Origin: Triops longicaudatus
Taxonomy: Eukaryota; Arthropoda; Branchiopoda; Notostraca; Triopsidae
Reading direction: 5' to 3'
DNA length: 64,000 nt
NCBI GenBank assembly: GCA_022885665.1
Contig: JAGQDJ010000151.1
Location: forward strand, 1-64,000
In this document: piece after piece, positions 36,301-50,214 of the stretch
How positions within the stretch are numbered: position 1 is the stretch's first letter
How the letters are laid out: the number at the start of each line of letters is the position of its first letter
The notes under the pieces: model-generated
The model's database searches: none
Told to the model about the DNA's origin: nothing
Seen by the model: the letters and a program-made list of their open reading frames with translations, nothing else
Program-made: the position numbers and the translations under genes

Positions 36301-39300
36301 CAGTTTACTCGCTTATAAATCCCATGACTATTGTTCGCCTTTCTTTTCTATTTCAGAGCATTTCTACAACAAAAGAAACACCACCACGAGAGTGATACGA
36401 CTTATCTTCTTATACCTTCTCGGGGTCTTCTCCTAAGTCCTCCCCGTATATGATGGTAGCTAACACCCCCCATACTGCCACGAAAGGATGATGATCAGTG
36501 TCGTAAACCTGTCACAATCCGCCTATATATACAGAATTACGGTAAGGAAAAAAAGCGAAAACGGCGCAGGGGGAGATGTGTGCTGCTCGAGCGACCGTCT
36601 TCGGCAGTAGACGCAAATCTTGGGAGAATCTTCCTTCTTAACTGGCCTATGTAATGTTTGGTGTGGTTTATATACCTCAAACCCTCCAGTAACCCTGCAC
36701 CCCTGTGCTACCCCCTCTTTAATATATGGCTCGCATTTATACTGGGGTGGGAGTACACGGTAAGAGAACGTCTTGGAAGATGTCGATAAGGTGTGCGTCA
36801 CTGACGTCGACGATCGTCCGTAGGCAGCAGGGGTCACCCTTGCTTTGCTCTGCTTTCGCGGGACCCAGGGGGGTTATTAGTTGTGAACATAAACAGTCCG
36901 GAGCCTTCAATGGAGGGTGGAAACGAGCGGAAGGGCTTCAATATTTTCGCCACGGAAGAGCACCCTTATACATATACATACAGGACATTTACTGCAGGCA
37001 GACCAGAAGTCGCTTGTCATGAGATGTTTTCGTAAGGCGTGTGCAAACGACTTGGCTACCCGGGTATCCTAACGGCGTCTTTACATGTTGCACAGCGCTA
37101 GGTAACCTATTTGACGGCACGCATTCTTTCAACAATCACGCTCGGTTTCCTTGTGATACTCAAATATTGTCACTCGAGAGATGAGACGTGGCACCAGTGC
37201 AGGGTTATTATAGCCGTTGATACAAAGAACTTGTACTTTTTCATATCAACTAAGTGTTGCCAGGTTCGAGTGATACCGTTTGAGATTTTCTCGTCCAAGG
37301 AAAACAATTACGGACCAATGAGCGAGGAAAGGAGTTAATATGTTCTGTCAAGCCAAAACTTTGTTCGTTAAAACTTGACAAACTCATAAAATTGACGAGT
37401 AGATTGAATCAAGCATTCAGGCATTACTTCTTCAAGGAAACTGACAAAGTGGAAACAGGGGATGCAAAACTTTTCGGCTTTGAGACTTATTACTCGGGTG
37501 CAAAAGTGAAACTGAAAAACTTTCAACTTTTTTAACGAGCATATGGCGTTGACAGGCTTCGAGGGTTGATGCAAAGTAAAAGTTGCTCGTGTCGTTGATA
37601 TCAAAGAGATTGGATGCTCAAGCACAGACACAGTACCCCAATGTTCCTAAGAAAAATAAATGAAAGCCGGTGACACGCAGCAAGTATCTTCAAGAAGGGA
37701 CCAACTTTTTCCCTAAGCAAAGCAGGCTGGCAGCAGATGCCTCTCGTCATGAGCACCATTCGTCAACGACCCGAATACAATTTCTACACCAAGTTTGATT
37801 TACACGAGTACACACACTTTTTCACTTTTTTACCCTATTAAAGCCATACTGTCCCTCTCCCTTCCCAACGGAACCTTACTTGGATACGCCATTTTATAAA
37901 CAAGCTCCCAGATTTAACCTTCCTCGCCGTGACGATCAATAAACGCACCTGCTCTCACCTTTTCTCCCCACTCTCGGAGAAAAGTATACGGCGGTACTCA
38001 TAACCCTAATAATCATCATAAGTAAAGCCCAGTGCAGCCTCTTCACTAACAAAAACCGACTCTTCCCGCCATACATTGTACTCTTACGTCCCTTTTCACT
38101 TTCTTTGAGCCATAAAAAGCCCCTCGTTCAACTCGTGCGTAATTTAAGGGGCCAATTCTGGACTGTGAGAAAAAGACCAGATTGTGGACAAGGCACTGCT
38201 ATACCACCCCAAGCATCATTAGCAACATATTGGTCATGGAGTTCCCTTTTAGGCCATTTGACACTCCGCTCCCACCTCACTACACCTGTACATCGATGAA
38301 ACGCTGCGGAGAAAAAAAAGGACCCAGTTGACATCCCATGCAATGTCATTAATCAACTTCCCCTGATTAAAACCTTCGCTGCAAACTAAAAAAAAACTCA
38401 CCTTTCACTTCTCAACCCTAGATTCGTATCCTTAGTGTGGCAGGCATGCAACAATGAGTCGTATAAAGTCTTCCGTTTTATTTTATTCCAAGCCCGCTAG
38501 TTTCCGTCTCTTTCATTTTCTAGTGTAATACGAAAGTTTGGGTCTTTTCAGGCATTCTTCCTCGTTGCCCAGTCTCGAGTTGATTACTGTACACAACAAT
38601 GCAGTGTCCACAGTGGATCCGTCTTAATCTTTCCTTAGGAAGAAAAAGAAAGTAAAAAAATGTTTTTGTCCTAACTTATGTGTCGTTCTGTTGCTGCAAC
38701 GAAGAACGACGACAAGACTCTCTTAATTAAAACTCCATCTCCTTTTTTGATCCAAGAAACCTCTCCTTCTCCGTTTTGCCGACAAAACTTTTTTACAATA
38801 CCACCACGATATTCCTCGTTGCTCCCAACTCCACTCGGTAATAATTTCTCTCTATCGTGCAACTTTTCTTCCAAGAAAAAATACCACCGCTATATCCCGC
38901 TGGATACGGAAGATAAACAAGGAAGCTGTAGCCCTCCCCGAAAAAAGGGCAAGAGAAAAAACAACGTGCATCTTAAAGTAAAGCGGATTTAGTTTAGTTG
39001 CAAAGTTTGAAAATAAAGTGCATTAGTTTTCTTTGACTAAGCCGTTGGGTTCTGCTTTGTAAATCCTTTCTTATACTTTATTTTTTATAATCTGCAAAGT
39101 TTGGACGGGCCATCGTTTAGTCAGGGGGAGATAAAGCTCGGTGGGAGGAGAGTTATTACCGGCGGAGACAGACGTTTTCTCGCATAACTTTCTCTTGTCT
39201 TGGTTCACTTTTAATGATATCTCGAAGCAAGTTGCAAGTGGGGGAGAAAATCTTTCAAGGAGGGGAGGAAAACGAGAGTTCATATGGATGAAGGCCAAGG

Positions 39301-42300
39301 AGTTGTGTCGGCACATGGGGGGAAAATCCATTTGATTGCACCCTACAACATTCTTCGCTCCCGTATACGCTTTCCCCTTTTGCAATTCTTCCTTACAATT
39401 TGGGCGGGACCCATTAACTCAACTGCTGCGGAAGAAATTGCCATTTTCTTCAGGCAAAAACCTTTTCTGTACTGGTACATCGTTTCGATTCCGTCGTTTT
39501 TGTCATGACTCTTAATCAAGCCGAATCTGGAACCCAAGTCAGCAGCGAGCACGACTCGTTGCCCTAATTGTGATACGTGTCTGGTGGTTTCTGCGTCCCC
39601 CTGAAACGTTAGAGCTGAAACAGCAATACCAAAGTTTCACAGGACTCTCGAAACGAGGGGCAAGGTACACCCGGACTTGTTCGATGGCAGTGATCAAGTT
39701 AAACCCGGCTAACTTGACGTGATGGCTGACATGCCAACGAGTTAACGGCGGAGGCTTCGTACAGCAAACTCACCGAAAAGTTTCTCCCATCCACAGTGGC
39801 AGGACAATTTAAAAGTTTACTGTCGTCACGCGATAAAAAGTAAATTCTATCCATTTGCGCTAATGAATTCCAGTACTGTTACTTTCCTGACTTAAACGTC
39901 CCACGTAAATGCAAAGCTTCCCTCAGCTTTACTGGCTAAAGGAAGCAAAAGAAAAAAAAGATTCTACTTCCACAAATTTCCATTTCTTGTTTAGTCGGAA
40001 TGAGAAATTCGATTTCAAGCTACAAGAATCTGAAAGAAAGTTTTAGTGCAGGGAAGTGCGACATAATGCAATCCTGTCGAGTAGGCGAAAATCCCTGCTC
40101 CCCAGAGCTGCACTACTTCTTCTGTATAAAAAAAAAATGATTTGAGATCTCGTATAGTGTTACCACCAATTAAGCTTAAGGGTACCATTGTGCACAGCAA
40201 GGTGTCATTTTTCCGACCAAGAATTGTCGCATCTAGCGAAACGTTTTGTCATCCCCGATTCCCTACATCTTTTACACACCCTAAGAACGTCACGTGTCGG
40301 AGACGAAAACTGCGCGCACGAGCTGTCTAATAAAGTCCCATTCTCGGGATATAATTGGGTACCGGATTCGACTACAACGTCGTTCTAATTGTTTCCTCCC
40401 TTCTACTTTTATCTTTGGTACTCATTTCTGCCAGAACATCAAGTTTATTTTAAAATGTTTGGTCTCCAAGCGACCAATCCATCCAGAAAGTATGCTTCTT
40501 ATAAAACCACCACGCTTAATCCTGCTGGATGTTATGTATATACGACTAAGGTCTTTAGGCGAAAAGAAAAGCGAACAAGAAGATTCAAGTCTTGTGTGTA
40601 CACTAAGGCTCAAGAAAATGCTGATCTATTTACTACCCCAGTTAGATCAATCTCTTACGGAAGAAGAAGATCAGAGAAAAAGACTTCACCGTTATACCAA
40701 CAGACCTAACCCTGCAATGTCGTTTTCTTTATTTTTTTTCTTTTTTTTTGCGGGGGGACATTGGGGATAAAACTTCTAGGTAGCTGAGCTCAATTGCGTA
40801 CGTGGATCACGTAGACTTTGATGCAGCTTTTGGCTTACAGGCCTTCGCGTGTGTAGGTTGTATAGAATCGTCCCTTCTACGGACCTAAATACTAGTACCA
40901 TTTACTAGAAGCCACGATGAGAAAAAGAAAAGAGGGAGAGGGGTAGAGAGGAGACCAGAAAGCATGGCGTCGTCATTCCGTATTGATCGTGTTGGATAGT
41001 CCTACTCCAGCCTGCAAGTCTCGTTGGGCAGGGATACACACACACACGCACGAAATATCTGTATAGGGTGAGTCCTATATGCGACCAAATGCGTGTGTAG
41101 ATCTCCCATGTATGTGCTTCATACGCGAAGTCCGCGAGCAAGGGAGGGAAAAAAGGGTTCGATAAGTGTTCTTTCTCTTTCTCTCTTTTTATTCTGACCC
41201 CGTCGCAAAAACTCCCCAACCCGGAATGCCCCAAGTTAAGTACAGGGTATGGGGATGCTTCGCGGGTGTTTTTATCTCGCTGGTGCGCCAGGAAGACATC
41301 CGGATCAAACAACACCAACTAACTGCATTCTCGACTAATTCAGCATTTCAGGAATGGACAGTGCAAGGTTTCCGGTACGAATAATCCCCACTGGCTCTCC
41401 TAAGCTGGGGAATCCTATTCGGGGGAGCAATCAATAGGATTTTGATTGCTTCAGCTAAACTGGACAGGGGGTTGTGGTGGTCTTATCTTATTCCGTACTG
41501 TACCCAAAGTCGATTTCTGTGTGGACGCTCATCGAGTCCAACAACAGACGTATAAAGCAATATCACTGCACAGCTATATACCCGCCCGGGATGGAATGAC
41601 ATGTTAGGTGGAATGCGTTTTATTAGATGTTTTCGTCTGGGACTGGGACTTTTTCCTTTCCAGGTGTTTCCCTGTACCCTTTGGGGAGGGGGTGGGGGAC
41701 TATAATAGCATGGATCAAAGAAAAATATTTCGAATTCATTCACTGTCAGCAAAAACCTCCAGCTTCGCGTGAGGAATACAATTAAATGTGACTTTCCCAG
41801 TCATGTATGAATTCATAATGGCGTGGCTTAAACGCGACTTGTGAAGGAGTTCAGTCTCGCATGGATGCACCGAGACGCCATAAGCTCACCCTTTCAGATT
41901 ATACAGCTACTTGGGTGCTTCCTTCCCTCCGTCTTGTCTTCCAAAACTGTTCTACGGCCGCTCGAATGCGTAAGAACCATTGATCCATTTTTCTCCATTA
42001 ATTTTTACCCCCTATATGGCTTTTCCTTGCTTACTTTGCAAACCTTACTTGGCAGCTAGAGGTTAGGGAGGCCTATAGGGAATACTGAACCCATTAGAAG
42101 CTGCAGGTTAGGAAGCTCCTGTATCCAAGGCGTAGACTCTTCGTCTTCCGCCGCGTGTAAGGTACACCTGGGTTAATAGTGTTTAGGACTCATCTCCCCG
42201 TTCTTTTCCTCCTCCTACACATCCCCATTCATCCCAAAAACATAAGAGCCAAAAGGGCGTGTCAGTCTTCATCAGCACAGAACAGCATTAGAGAGGTTTG

Positions 42301-45300
42301 GGAACTACTCTAGTGCATTAATCACACTGTTAATGCGAGTAGTGTGTGGCGCGTAACACAAAGGAAAGTCCCTTTGCCTCTCGGCCTAAACTCAACCCTG
42401 ACAGGTCGACTTGATGGTCATACATTCCTCATTCGACTTTCAATTCCTCATTCCTCATTTCGACATAGTTTTCAGCTCCTCGATACATTGAAACAGAAGC
42501 TTATGGGAAAGTCGCCATTCCGAAGGCTTGCGTGTTTCGCCATTGACCGAGACTGCCGTTCAGGGGTTAAGGACTGCAAGGGTTGTCGATAATTCAGCTT
42601 GAGAAATCCATCAACAGCTAATTGAATGCGAAGTTCATGACTAAGTGAAGAAGGGGTGCACCAAACTGTGAGTACTATCGTGAATTATGTAAAAAAAATA
42701 AGTCTTCATTCTCCAGCTCGGCTGGCACATGCATGAAATATGCATGTGGGAACAGTATGAAGTTGTGGTCGTCATGCAGCGAAATCCCCGCTGATTACTC
42801 AAGAAGGTCAAAAAGTCACCATGGACCACGAAACAAAAAGCAAGCGAGGGGGAGACGTTTTCAAAGACCCCATATGTCCCCGGACCTACGCAAGACAAGT
42901 TCAAAGCGCTATGCAAGTGCTTTATGCTTTATGTATAGAGAACAAGGATGGGGAACTTTTCAGGGGTCTGTTTTACACGCTCCGAGAAAAAAAACGTTAA
43001 TGCGCGACTTAGGGACCTCGTTAAATTATTTAGGAAGGACGACAACACAGGCCCAGTATAGGGCTTCGTACAGACAAGCTAAATATTTCGACCACGGCTA
43101 TGGGGATCTTCTTTCCAAAAGACCGAAACCCTGCAAGCCAAAAACATACTCGCAATCCCAATTTACCCCTCCAGCAGAAGCACGGCGACCGCTTATGCTT
43201 ACAAATACTTTTTCGTTGCCTGGAAACAGAACAACGAGCGTAAATCACATAAGGCTATAAAGTACAATATTCGAAACGACAAATCTCCTCGAGTTTACTA
43301 TGACTATGCTTTGCTGAGTTTAATATCTAACAGCAACCGTGCATCTATCGGACTATTGACAAATGTGTGATGGCTCACACGTGATCGGGCTCCCGGAAAT
43401 GTTATGAAGCAATTAGTGGGAGCCACGCTGCTCCAGAGAATGTCTTGGCAAAGGCAGGAACTGACGTGCAATGGGCCTGATAGTCCTACTTATTGATCTA
43501 TGGAAGGACCTCGGTCCGATTTACTGCGGAATTCCGTGCTTGCAGCGTATGTGTCTGTGTGTGTACTGGAGCAGTGACGTTATAGGGTTAAAAACGGCTC
43601 CCATCCACTCGCCACTCGGTCCCGAAATCTTAGGGCGGCCGGATGAGGAACGTGCGGAGGAAATTAAATCTCGGAAGCACACGGCTCTTCGGAGGCGCAA
43701 CTCGAAATTGGTGGGGAAAGCCTCGAGTACGTTCCAACGACTTGCTGCTGGTCTTTTGCCTCCAAAATCGAATGATCCAGTTCAACAGAGTGTGTCGATC
43801 AAAGGCTTCCTTCGGTCGCAGCCCCCACATTAGACCTAACAGCTATGAAAGCTCAGCACACGACACACAGCATGAATCTGACTGATGTGACATGACACTG
43901 CGGACTCGTGTCACCCGTTTTATTTTATTTTCTTTCCCTTGTTTCTCATTCCTCTTTTAGTCGCACTTTTCCGCATAGTCATACCGAATCGATTCACAAT
44001 TAATTTTTCAACAAAGTGGCCAAAATATTCATCTCATCAACCTTACCCCCAAAATGTTCACACCCTACGGTCTTAGAGGGCTGGCAGCAGCTTGAGTTCA
44101 TCTCAACCCCTCTTTTCCCCTATATAGCTGAAGTAACTAACGCTTTCGGCTATGCTGACATAACTTAATTTGTGCCCTATTCGCATGATTGGCTTCTCGT
44201 TACGGTGTTCTACCTTACTGTCGCCACGAAACGGCAGAAAAGCCAAGTTCAGGCAACCAAAAGTAAACTGTCACCCTCCCAACGAAGACCTTTCTATTTG
44301 CACCCTCCGCCGCGCTTTGTCACCCTCAATCTCTTCATAATAAAAACAGCCACGTCATAGCTTTTTCTCCTCCAACACAATTGATAAGCCTTGGTGGGTT
44401 CTCCACTTCTCTGGCTCCATACTTAACACAAGACAGAATAACGTGTACGCAAGGGGGGATTGCCCAAGGAATTCGAGTGTCAGTGCCAAATGCTCGGTTT
44501 TGACAGCGACTGCACCGGGCGGTCTCCTTATTACCCTAAACAGATAATGACAGCGGAAGTTTTGACAAGAGTATATGCAAAAGGAAGCACAACAACGCAC
44601 ACCTGTCTGCCGCGAACGAGATGCACAACACAACTGCAACAATTCTGCTGGGAATACATAGGCCCTCCGCCATTTAGTTTCCATGACACTCGCGAAAAAT
44701 AGGGCGCTGGCAAAATGATGTAATTAGGGAGCCACTATATGCAAGCAAAAAACTTCGTAAAAGTTTACGACATCCCTGCACCGGAAGCAGACTATATATT
44801 TTCAGTGACGTCGCCACAGCAATTACTCCAGGTTATGCAAACAAAAAATGAAGACATGCCTGCCTAAAAGCTATTAGAAAAGACGGCGCTCAAGAGATGG
44901 GAAACTTGAGGCTTTTTCACGGAAAACCGATACGGTGCTTTCTGGAAAATTATGGCGACGCTGAAGATGACGCCACGACGCCTCGCAAAAAAAAAAAAAA
45001 AAAAAAAAACGGAAAATGTTACTTCGTTGCCTAAAATGCCACGATTTTTTTGTAAAGCTCTTACTTTCTGCGCTGGGATGCCAAACACTTGGTTTGCACA
45101 TTGCTAGTTATGGGCTTGTCATAAAAAAGACAACTGCAACCCTTTTTTTGCGCTTTATACTCAGGGACCAAAAAAAAAAAAACATAAATGGACACTTTCG
45201 GCGAGGCTTTAATAAAGTTTAATCTCCCACGTTGTCAGGTAACTTGCAACATATTCCCCTATTACTTAATAATAAAAAAGTCCTTCACTTTAAAGCGGGC

Positions 45301-48300
45301 TCATTAAAAAAAAGGTAAAAAGGGCACATAATACGGACAACAGATGATGCGTTTCAAATTGGATGCAGCCAGCCAAAGGTGGCTTACCAACTCTAAATAA
45401 AGCGTCTTCATGTCGTAACCAATGTGATTATTTTGTTCTTCTTTTTTTAACGCAGTTTTTGGTCACATTACTCCTAGTTACGGTTAGCTTGCGCAAGGAC
45501 GATCCGTGACTAACACGAACGAGGGCCGTTTGCTAACAGTAACATCTGCCCCGTGACCTACACCTCTTTGGCCGATCCCCCACGCTGTGCCAACTTAAAA
45601 CTCGTTAAAGTTAACCTAATATATGAGCGCTGTATGGTATAAAACGCTCATTGCAGTAAACAAAGGGTGCAAACTCGTAATTTCTAAACATTCTGGTACC
45701 AAAAAGATACGGTAGATTTCTTTGGACTCATGCATGCTCTGCGTGTCGAACGAAAACCTCCCGCCACAATAAAATTAAACCTTTTTCTGTGGCCTTCCTT
45801 GAGATATAACCCCTTTACAATTAAGCTATCGTCCTTTCCAATTCTGCACCTCCTCGCCCTTGGCACCGCCACTTCTCAACCCCAGCACGCGACGCATAAG
45901 AAGCAAGACAGAAAAAAATATGTGTTCGCAGACCGCCTAAGACGTCCCTTTTTACGAGACAATACTAACGCATCTCGACGACCGATAGGGGAGTTACCTG
46001 GACAAGCTGGAGCGTAGTGAGAACAACCTCCAACTTTGCCACAGGGTGATAAGAAACACCTTAAGAGGTTGACAAACAGGGCAAATAATGGATGGTTGCT
46101 TAGTTGCAACACCATTTCCCTCCGACCCCCGGAAGGCCACAATTTGCGCAGTATGTCGCCTTGTCACTGGATTTGGGCTGGCCGGGTACGTGTAGGTGGG
46201 TACGATGGTCCCGAAGATGAACGATAGTTCCATCAAAAAAGACAAACTGGTACGTACCCCCTTGGATGGTCCGGCAATGCGCTGCGAATCTTCGCATGCA
46301 TCAACGCGTCAATGACCGAAATGACAACTTCCTTAGGTACTGAGCTAACCTGCGATTTCCTGATTCCATAGATTTTGTTGCGTGCCTGGTGTATGTTGTC
46401 ACATCTTAATGCGTTCTCCTTATCTGTAGACTTTACAGACTTCACTAATATCGTGGAACATTTTCCTTCTTCAAAATAATACGCACGCTATGTCTAAAAA
46501 TAGCAACTAAAAAGAATCGGAGTGAAACAGCGTGAACGGGATCCATAGACAAATATGCATATTTCGCAACCTACAATCCCGGAAACCCGATCTAACTTCT
46601 GAGGGCAGGGGCGCCAAGGTAAAGATCGATATCCTGTTGTTCGCTCGCTTCAATTCTTAGTTCGCCTAACCTGTCTCGTCTCCTGATTCTATAATTCCAT
46701 AATCAATCTCCATGGACGTCACGGATGTGAGTGATCAGTTTTGGCAAACAGAAGAGTAACAAGGGGCTTTGCCCATTAGAGATGCAAAAAGTGTAAATAC
46801 TGGTACACGGAAGCGTCAGTATTGGCACGATATGCGCGACAAGTATGAAGCTTCGACCTGTGTCTTTACAGGCTCTACAGAGGTGCCATCGCAACACACT
46901 GTCTTCCAAACATGCTTGTCTGACTCAATCTTTGTCATTCTCCTAGCTATCCATGCTTTTCCATCTATAACGGCCGGGGATTAATGGGCTAATGGCGTGC
47001 AAGACGAAAACGCGACCACCACTTCCCATACTGAGCCTAATGCTTCAGGACGAAAAATCCGATCATCAGCCAAACAAAACGAGTGCCATCGAAATACAGT
47101 GCAGTCTCGAATGGTTGTGACAGCTACGTCCTTTCTGATTACCAAACCTTGGGGAAACACTCCTTCTACTTCCCATCTCGGGTGTTATCTCCAGGTCCAG
47201 CGTAATTCTTAATGCATAGCAAATGGCAACGTTATTAGGAAGCAGACCATCAAGAATGCTGAAACGATCTGGGCTCCCAGAAGAAACTTGCTCCCAATTA
47301 GACCTTCTGGGATCGTTACTGCCCCAGCACAAGTAATGGGTTAAAATCGACTTATCCTCCACTCTTTCTACCTATTTGTTATGCATCACCATTAAGGTAG
47401 CAGATCCACAAAAAAAGAACGCCCTCGCTTGACACCGTTCCTTTGTTTCGCTGCAGGAGGGGCACTAACCCTACTCGAAACAAAGACTAGTCGCGTAACA
47501 AACCGTTACTGATATTTAGGTCTGAATTTAATACTAAGAGCCTAAGGGTCATTCGACAAGCATTCGGTGAGTTCGAGCGACTCCAGCGTCCAGTAAATCC
47601 CACGTCAAGTTGGAAACGAAGCTCCGTAAATTACATGTTCATTAAGTTGGGTAAGCAGGCGGTTCATTAATCACTGGCTGAACTTGCAAGCTACGTGTGT
47701 GTGCGAGACACACACTCGTTTGGCACACTGGACTCGAAAGGGGTAAAATACATTTTTCCCTTTCCTACAGCGACAAACAAGAAAACAACCCGTGTTGTCG
47801 TGTTCGGAAGAGTTGGTAAATAAGGGTCACCGCGGAAAACAAAAGAAGTTGCTCGAGAAAGGGCAGAGGCGGAGGAGGACGTCATTAGTGTCCAACACTA
47901 ACTGTAATGAACGTTCTCTTACATATCCCGGAATTCGATAAGCAACGAGGACAAGACTCTGCTGTTGCTCTGCTCTACTCTGGGGCTCTTCTTGGCCTTA
48001 ATTGGCCCTTCTGCATCAGGGAAAAGAACGAACACTGAGCGGAAGGAAAGCTCCGACTTGCTTGTGAGTGTGATTAACTCCCAAGCCTAAAGCTGGTCGT
48101 TCTTAGTCAACTTTTAACAAGCACAAGTTCAGCTTCGTGAATGTTCAACGTTCGCCGCTATTGTTTCTGAGCCTGGCAAGCGTCGAGTTCATAAGCTTTG
48201 TTTTGCACACTGCAACTCTTTGTTGGTCAATCATAACTGGGACCGCCCACCCGTTTTATTCATTGCCCCAAACTTATGGCCGGAGCACCAAGGTATAATT

Positions 48301-49047
48301 TCAGACCAAGTTAAAGAAGGGGACGTCCCAATCTTGTAGTTCAAAAAGAACATTCAACAAAACTTGGTGGTTGGGCTACGCCCCCTCGTCTATTGTAAAA
48401 CCCCGGTTATGGTGCTGTCCTGCGACGTGGGACTTTTTGAGCTATAATTCAAGCGTCAACCCATCGAAACTTTATTGAAGGGTGGCGGTGGAGGACTAGC
48501 GCCAAGACTATCCACTTTTAATGACGAAGCTTTAAACCCCATCATTACGCAGACGTCATATTTCGCGCAACCTTATACATCTCCAAATTAACCTCTCCCT
48601 GTCCTCTATAATATCAGTGCTGGCTTTAACGCGCTCTAAAACTCCCACAGGATTTGAGCATCGCACTGGCATCTCCTCCAATTATACTGCCACGGTGGTG
48701 GGGTGGATGGCATTAGCGAAAGAAAACGGTCGACTTACAGGCTACGGTGAGGTTGGCTGTCTTCGATCGAGCAGTCCCCGCTGAATTCCGCGCCACACAC
48801 CAATACGAGCCGCCATCGTTGTCTTTGCGGCTCTGGACCACGCGGAGGAAGAACAGGCCGCCGTCAGGTAACAGGACGCGGTGGCTCTTGGGCTCGGAAG
48901 GCGCGGTAGATACCAGGTCGCCGTCCCGGTACCACTGAATGGTAGGTGGGGGGTTGCCGTCCGCGCTGCATTTTAACGTAGCTGGTTCACCTCTAGGGAC
49001 TATGACGTCCACTGGGTGCTCGGTAATCCGGGGTGCTCGTAAGGCTC
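21345..49047 (-). CDS. robo: Roundabout axon-guidance receptor (5' exon missing)
   Basis: Thirteen exons on the minus strand: 49047-48739, 26533-26377, 26066-25936, 25851-25582, 25452-25250, 25035-24756, 24696-23642, 23522-23141, 23066-22795, 22719-22533, 22468-22296, 22227-21786 and 21727-21345, stop at 21345. About 1413 residues are present and all phases agree. Ig1 (PRITEHPVDVIVPRGEPATL) is alone at 48.7 kb. Ig2 spans the next two exons, then Ig3, Ig4, Ig5 with paired cysteines, three FN3 domains (23.2-24.6 kb), and the membrane span FILLIGGLLLCVLVLLVTGL. The tail has PEYAELTNG (CC0-like), AAYATTTLV (CC1-like) and LPPPPSHPPPP (CC2-like, an Ena-binding type). Robo binds Slit mainly through Ig1-Ig2 and repels growth cones from the midline. 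The Ig1 exon starts after an acceptor in phase 1, so a signal-peptide exon must lie further upstream and was not found. The ~22.2-kb intron contrasts with the 58-310-base introns elsewhere in the gene. Confidence 0.95.
41403..41450. repeat. Two mutually exclusive 9-bp hairpin stems
   Basis: AATCCTATT at 41411-41419 is the inverted repeat of AATAGGATT at 41433-41441. AGCAATCAA at 41426-41434 is the inverted repeat of TTGATTGCT at 41442-41450. The two stems share residues 41433-41434, so they compete if transcribed. It lies inside the large robo intron. Confidence 0.5.
44987..45010. repeat. Poly-A homopolymer run
   Basis: An uninterrupted run of about 23 A inside the robo intron. No target-site duplication or retroposed sequence is obvious beside it. 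Confidence 0.7.
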
Positions 49048-49705
49048 CTGTTGAAAGCAAACCAGTAAAGCAACAATGAGATTAGTTCCACTTCGTTTGT
49101 CTTGGAAGAAGAATTTTCTTGCATTTACATATCAAATTACACTCCGCCTTGTACTTTTTTCCCCGAGAATATATCTACGCGCTTTAGAGCCAGTCGCTCA
49201 TTTGCATGTGATGAATAAAATATTCTGTGTACTGTGTGTTCGCAACACACACAAGATATAATTGATAGGTGGATCAAGAACTTTCCACGCCGCGTCTGAA
49301 TACCAAACAGAAGCTTTTATCGCTGCCGCACAGCAGGTCAAACAAGCTTGTTATATATCTAAGCCACAGAGACTCACGGTTTCCGCGCTCCCTGAAATGG
49401 GAAAAAATAAATCAAACTAACGCAAAATTCCCGATACAGACCTAACACAACTACGAAAAGGACGAACAGTTGATTGGAGCGGAACCACGCTCTAATCAAG
49501 CTTTTCCTCTGCCTATGTAAAGAATGGGCAAACTGACACAAGCTACACGTGAAAAACGACGGGAAGAAATTATCCGCGCCAGCACCCAAACTCAATCAAA
49601 CTGGGAAACTGAGTTGCCAAAATTACTTCGACCCCAATCCCGGTCCTCATACAAAACTAGTAAGGTGTGAAGCCCAATAACAAGGATCTAGGTATCAACT
49701 ACACA

Positions 49706-49714
49706 TTTTTTTTT

Positions 49715-49769
<55 letters not shown>

Positions 49770-49795
49770 NTTTTTTTTTTTTTTTTTTTTTTTTT
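49706..49795. repeat. Long poly-T tract with one ambiguous base
   Basis: Ninety bases almost entirely T, broken by AG at 49720-49721 and an N at 49770. The N shows that the assembler could not fix this homopolymer, so its true length is uncertain. Confidence 0.9.
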
Positions 49796-50195
49796 GTCTT
49801 GCATTAGGTCCAATACCACCGCATTAATCCTTTTAACAGCACCCTGGAACCTCCCTGGTACAAATCACAATAATACCGCCCTGCGTGCGTGGACCGCGTA
49901 TATGTGTAAATTCAGGTTTAAAACTACCAAAACGCAAAGATTCGCTATACAAGGGACCCAGCGCATAACGCAAAGGGCTATTAAACCTAGGGGGCTTTTC
50001 TTCACACAAGCGACAATGCAAAGGTGTCAGTCACGAAGGAGCAGCTGGCTGATTCAACAGTTAGGGTTGTTGTGAACGTAAATTTTGATCCCCCCTTTCA
50101 CACTACTTTTTTGTGTCCTGTCGAACGCCCAATCACCCCTCCAAAGTGTAAAGTATCGGTTTAGCGTTTAGGTTCGAAACGCAACCCTCATAAAG

Positions 50196-50214
50196 CACAC
50201 ACACACACACACAC
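50196..50214. repeat. (CA)n microsatellite
   Basis: About nine CA units followed directly by a run of A. Ordinary dinucleotide repeat. Confidence 0.85.

Larger units (their letters stand above)
26534..48738 (-). other. Giant robo intron between the Ig1 and Ig2 exons
   Basis: This 22,205-base interval is bounded by a GTAAGT donor after the Ig1 exon and a TTTGCAG-type acceptor before the Ig2 exon, and the exons join in phase (T|AT). I found no nested gene. The longest open frame, 175 codons at 42733-43260 on the plus strand, matches nothing I know. No tRNA B-box with a matching A-box, no arthropod microRNA I could recall, and no long tandem array was seen. Homopolymer runs (for example poly-A at about 44987-45010) and a paired hairpin at 41403-41450 are the only notable structures. 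Large introns of guidance receptors often hold enhancers, but none can be shown from this sequence. Confidence 0.85.

Noticed and set aside
42733..43260. 175-codon plus-strand open frame, the longest in the robo intron
   Set aside because: No recognisable domain, no splice partners, and composition like the surrounding intron. One frame of this length is not surprising in 37 kb of non-coding sequence read in six frames.
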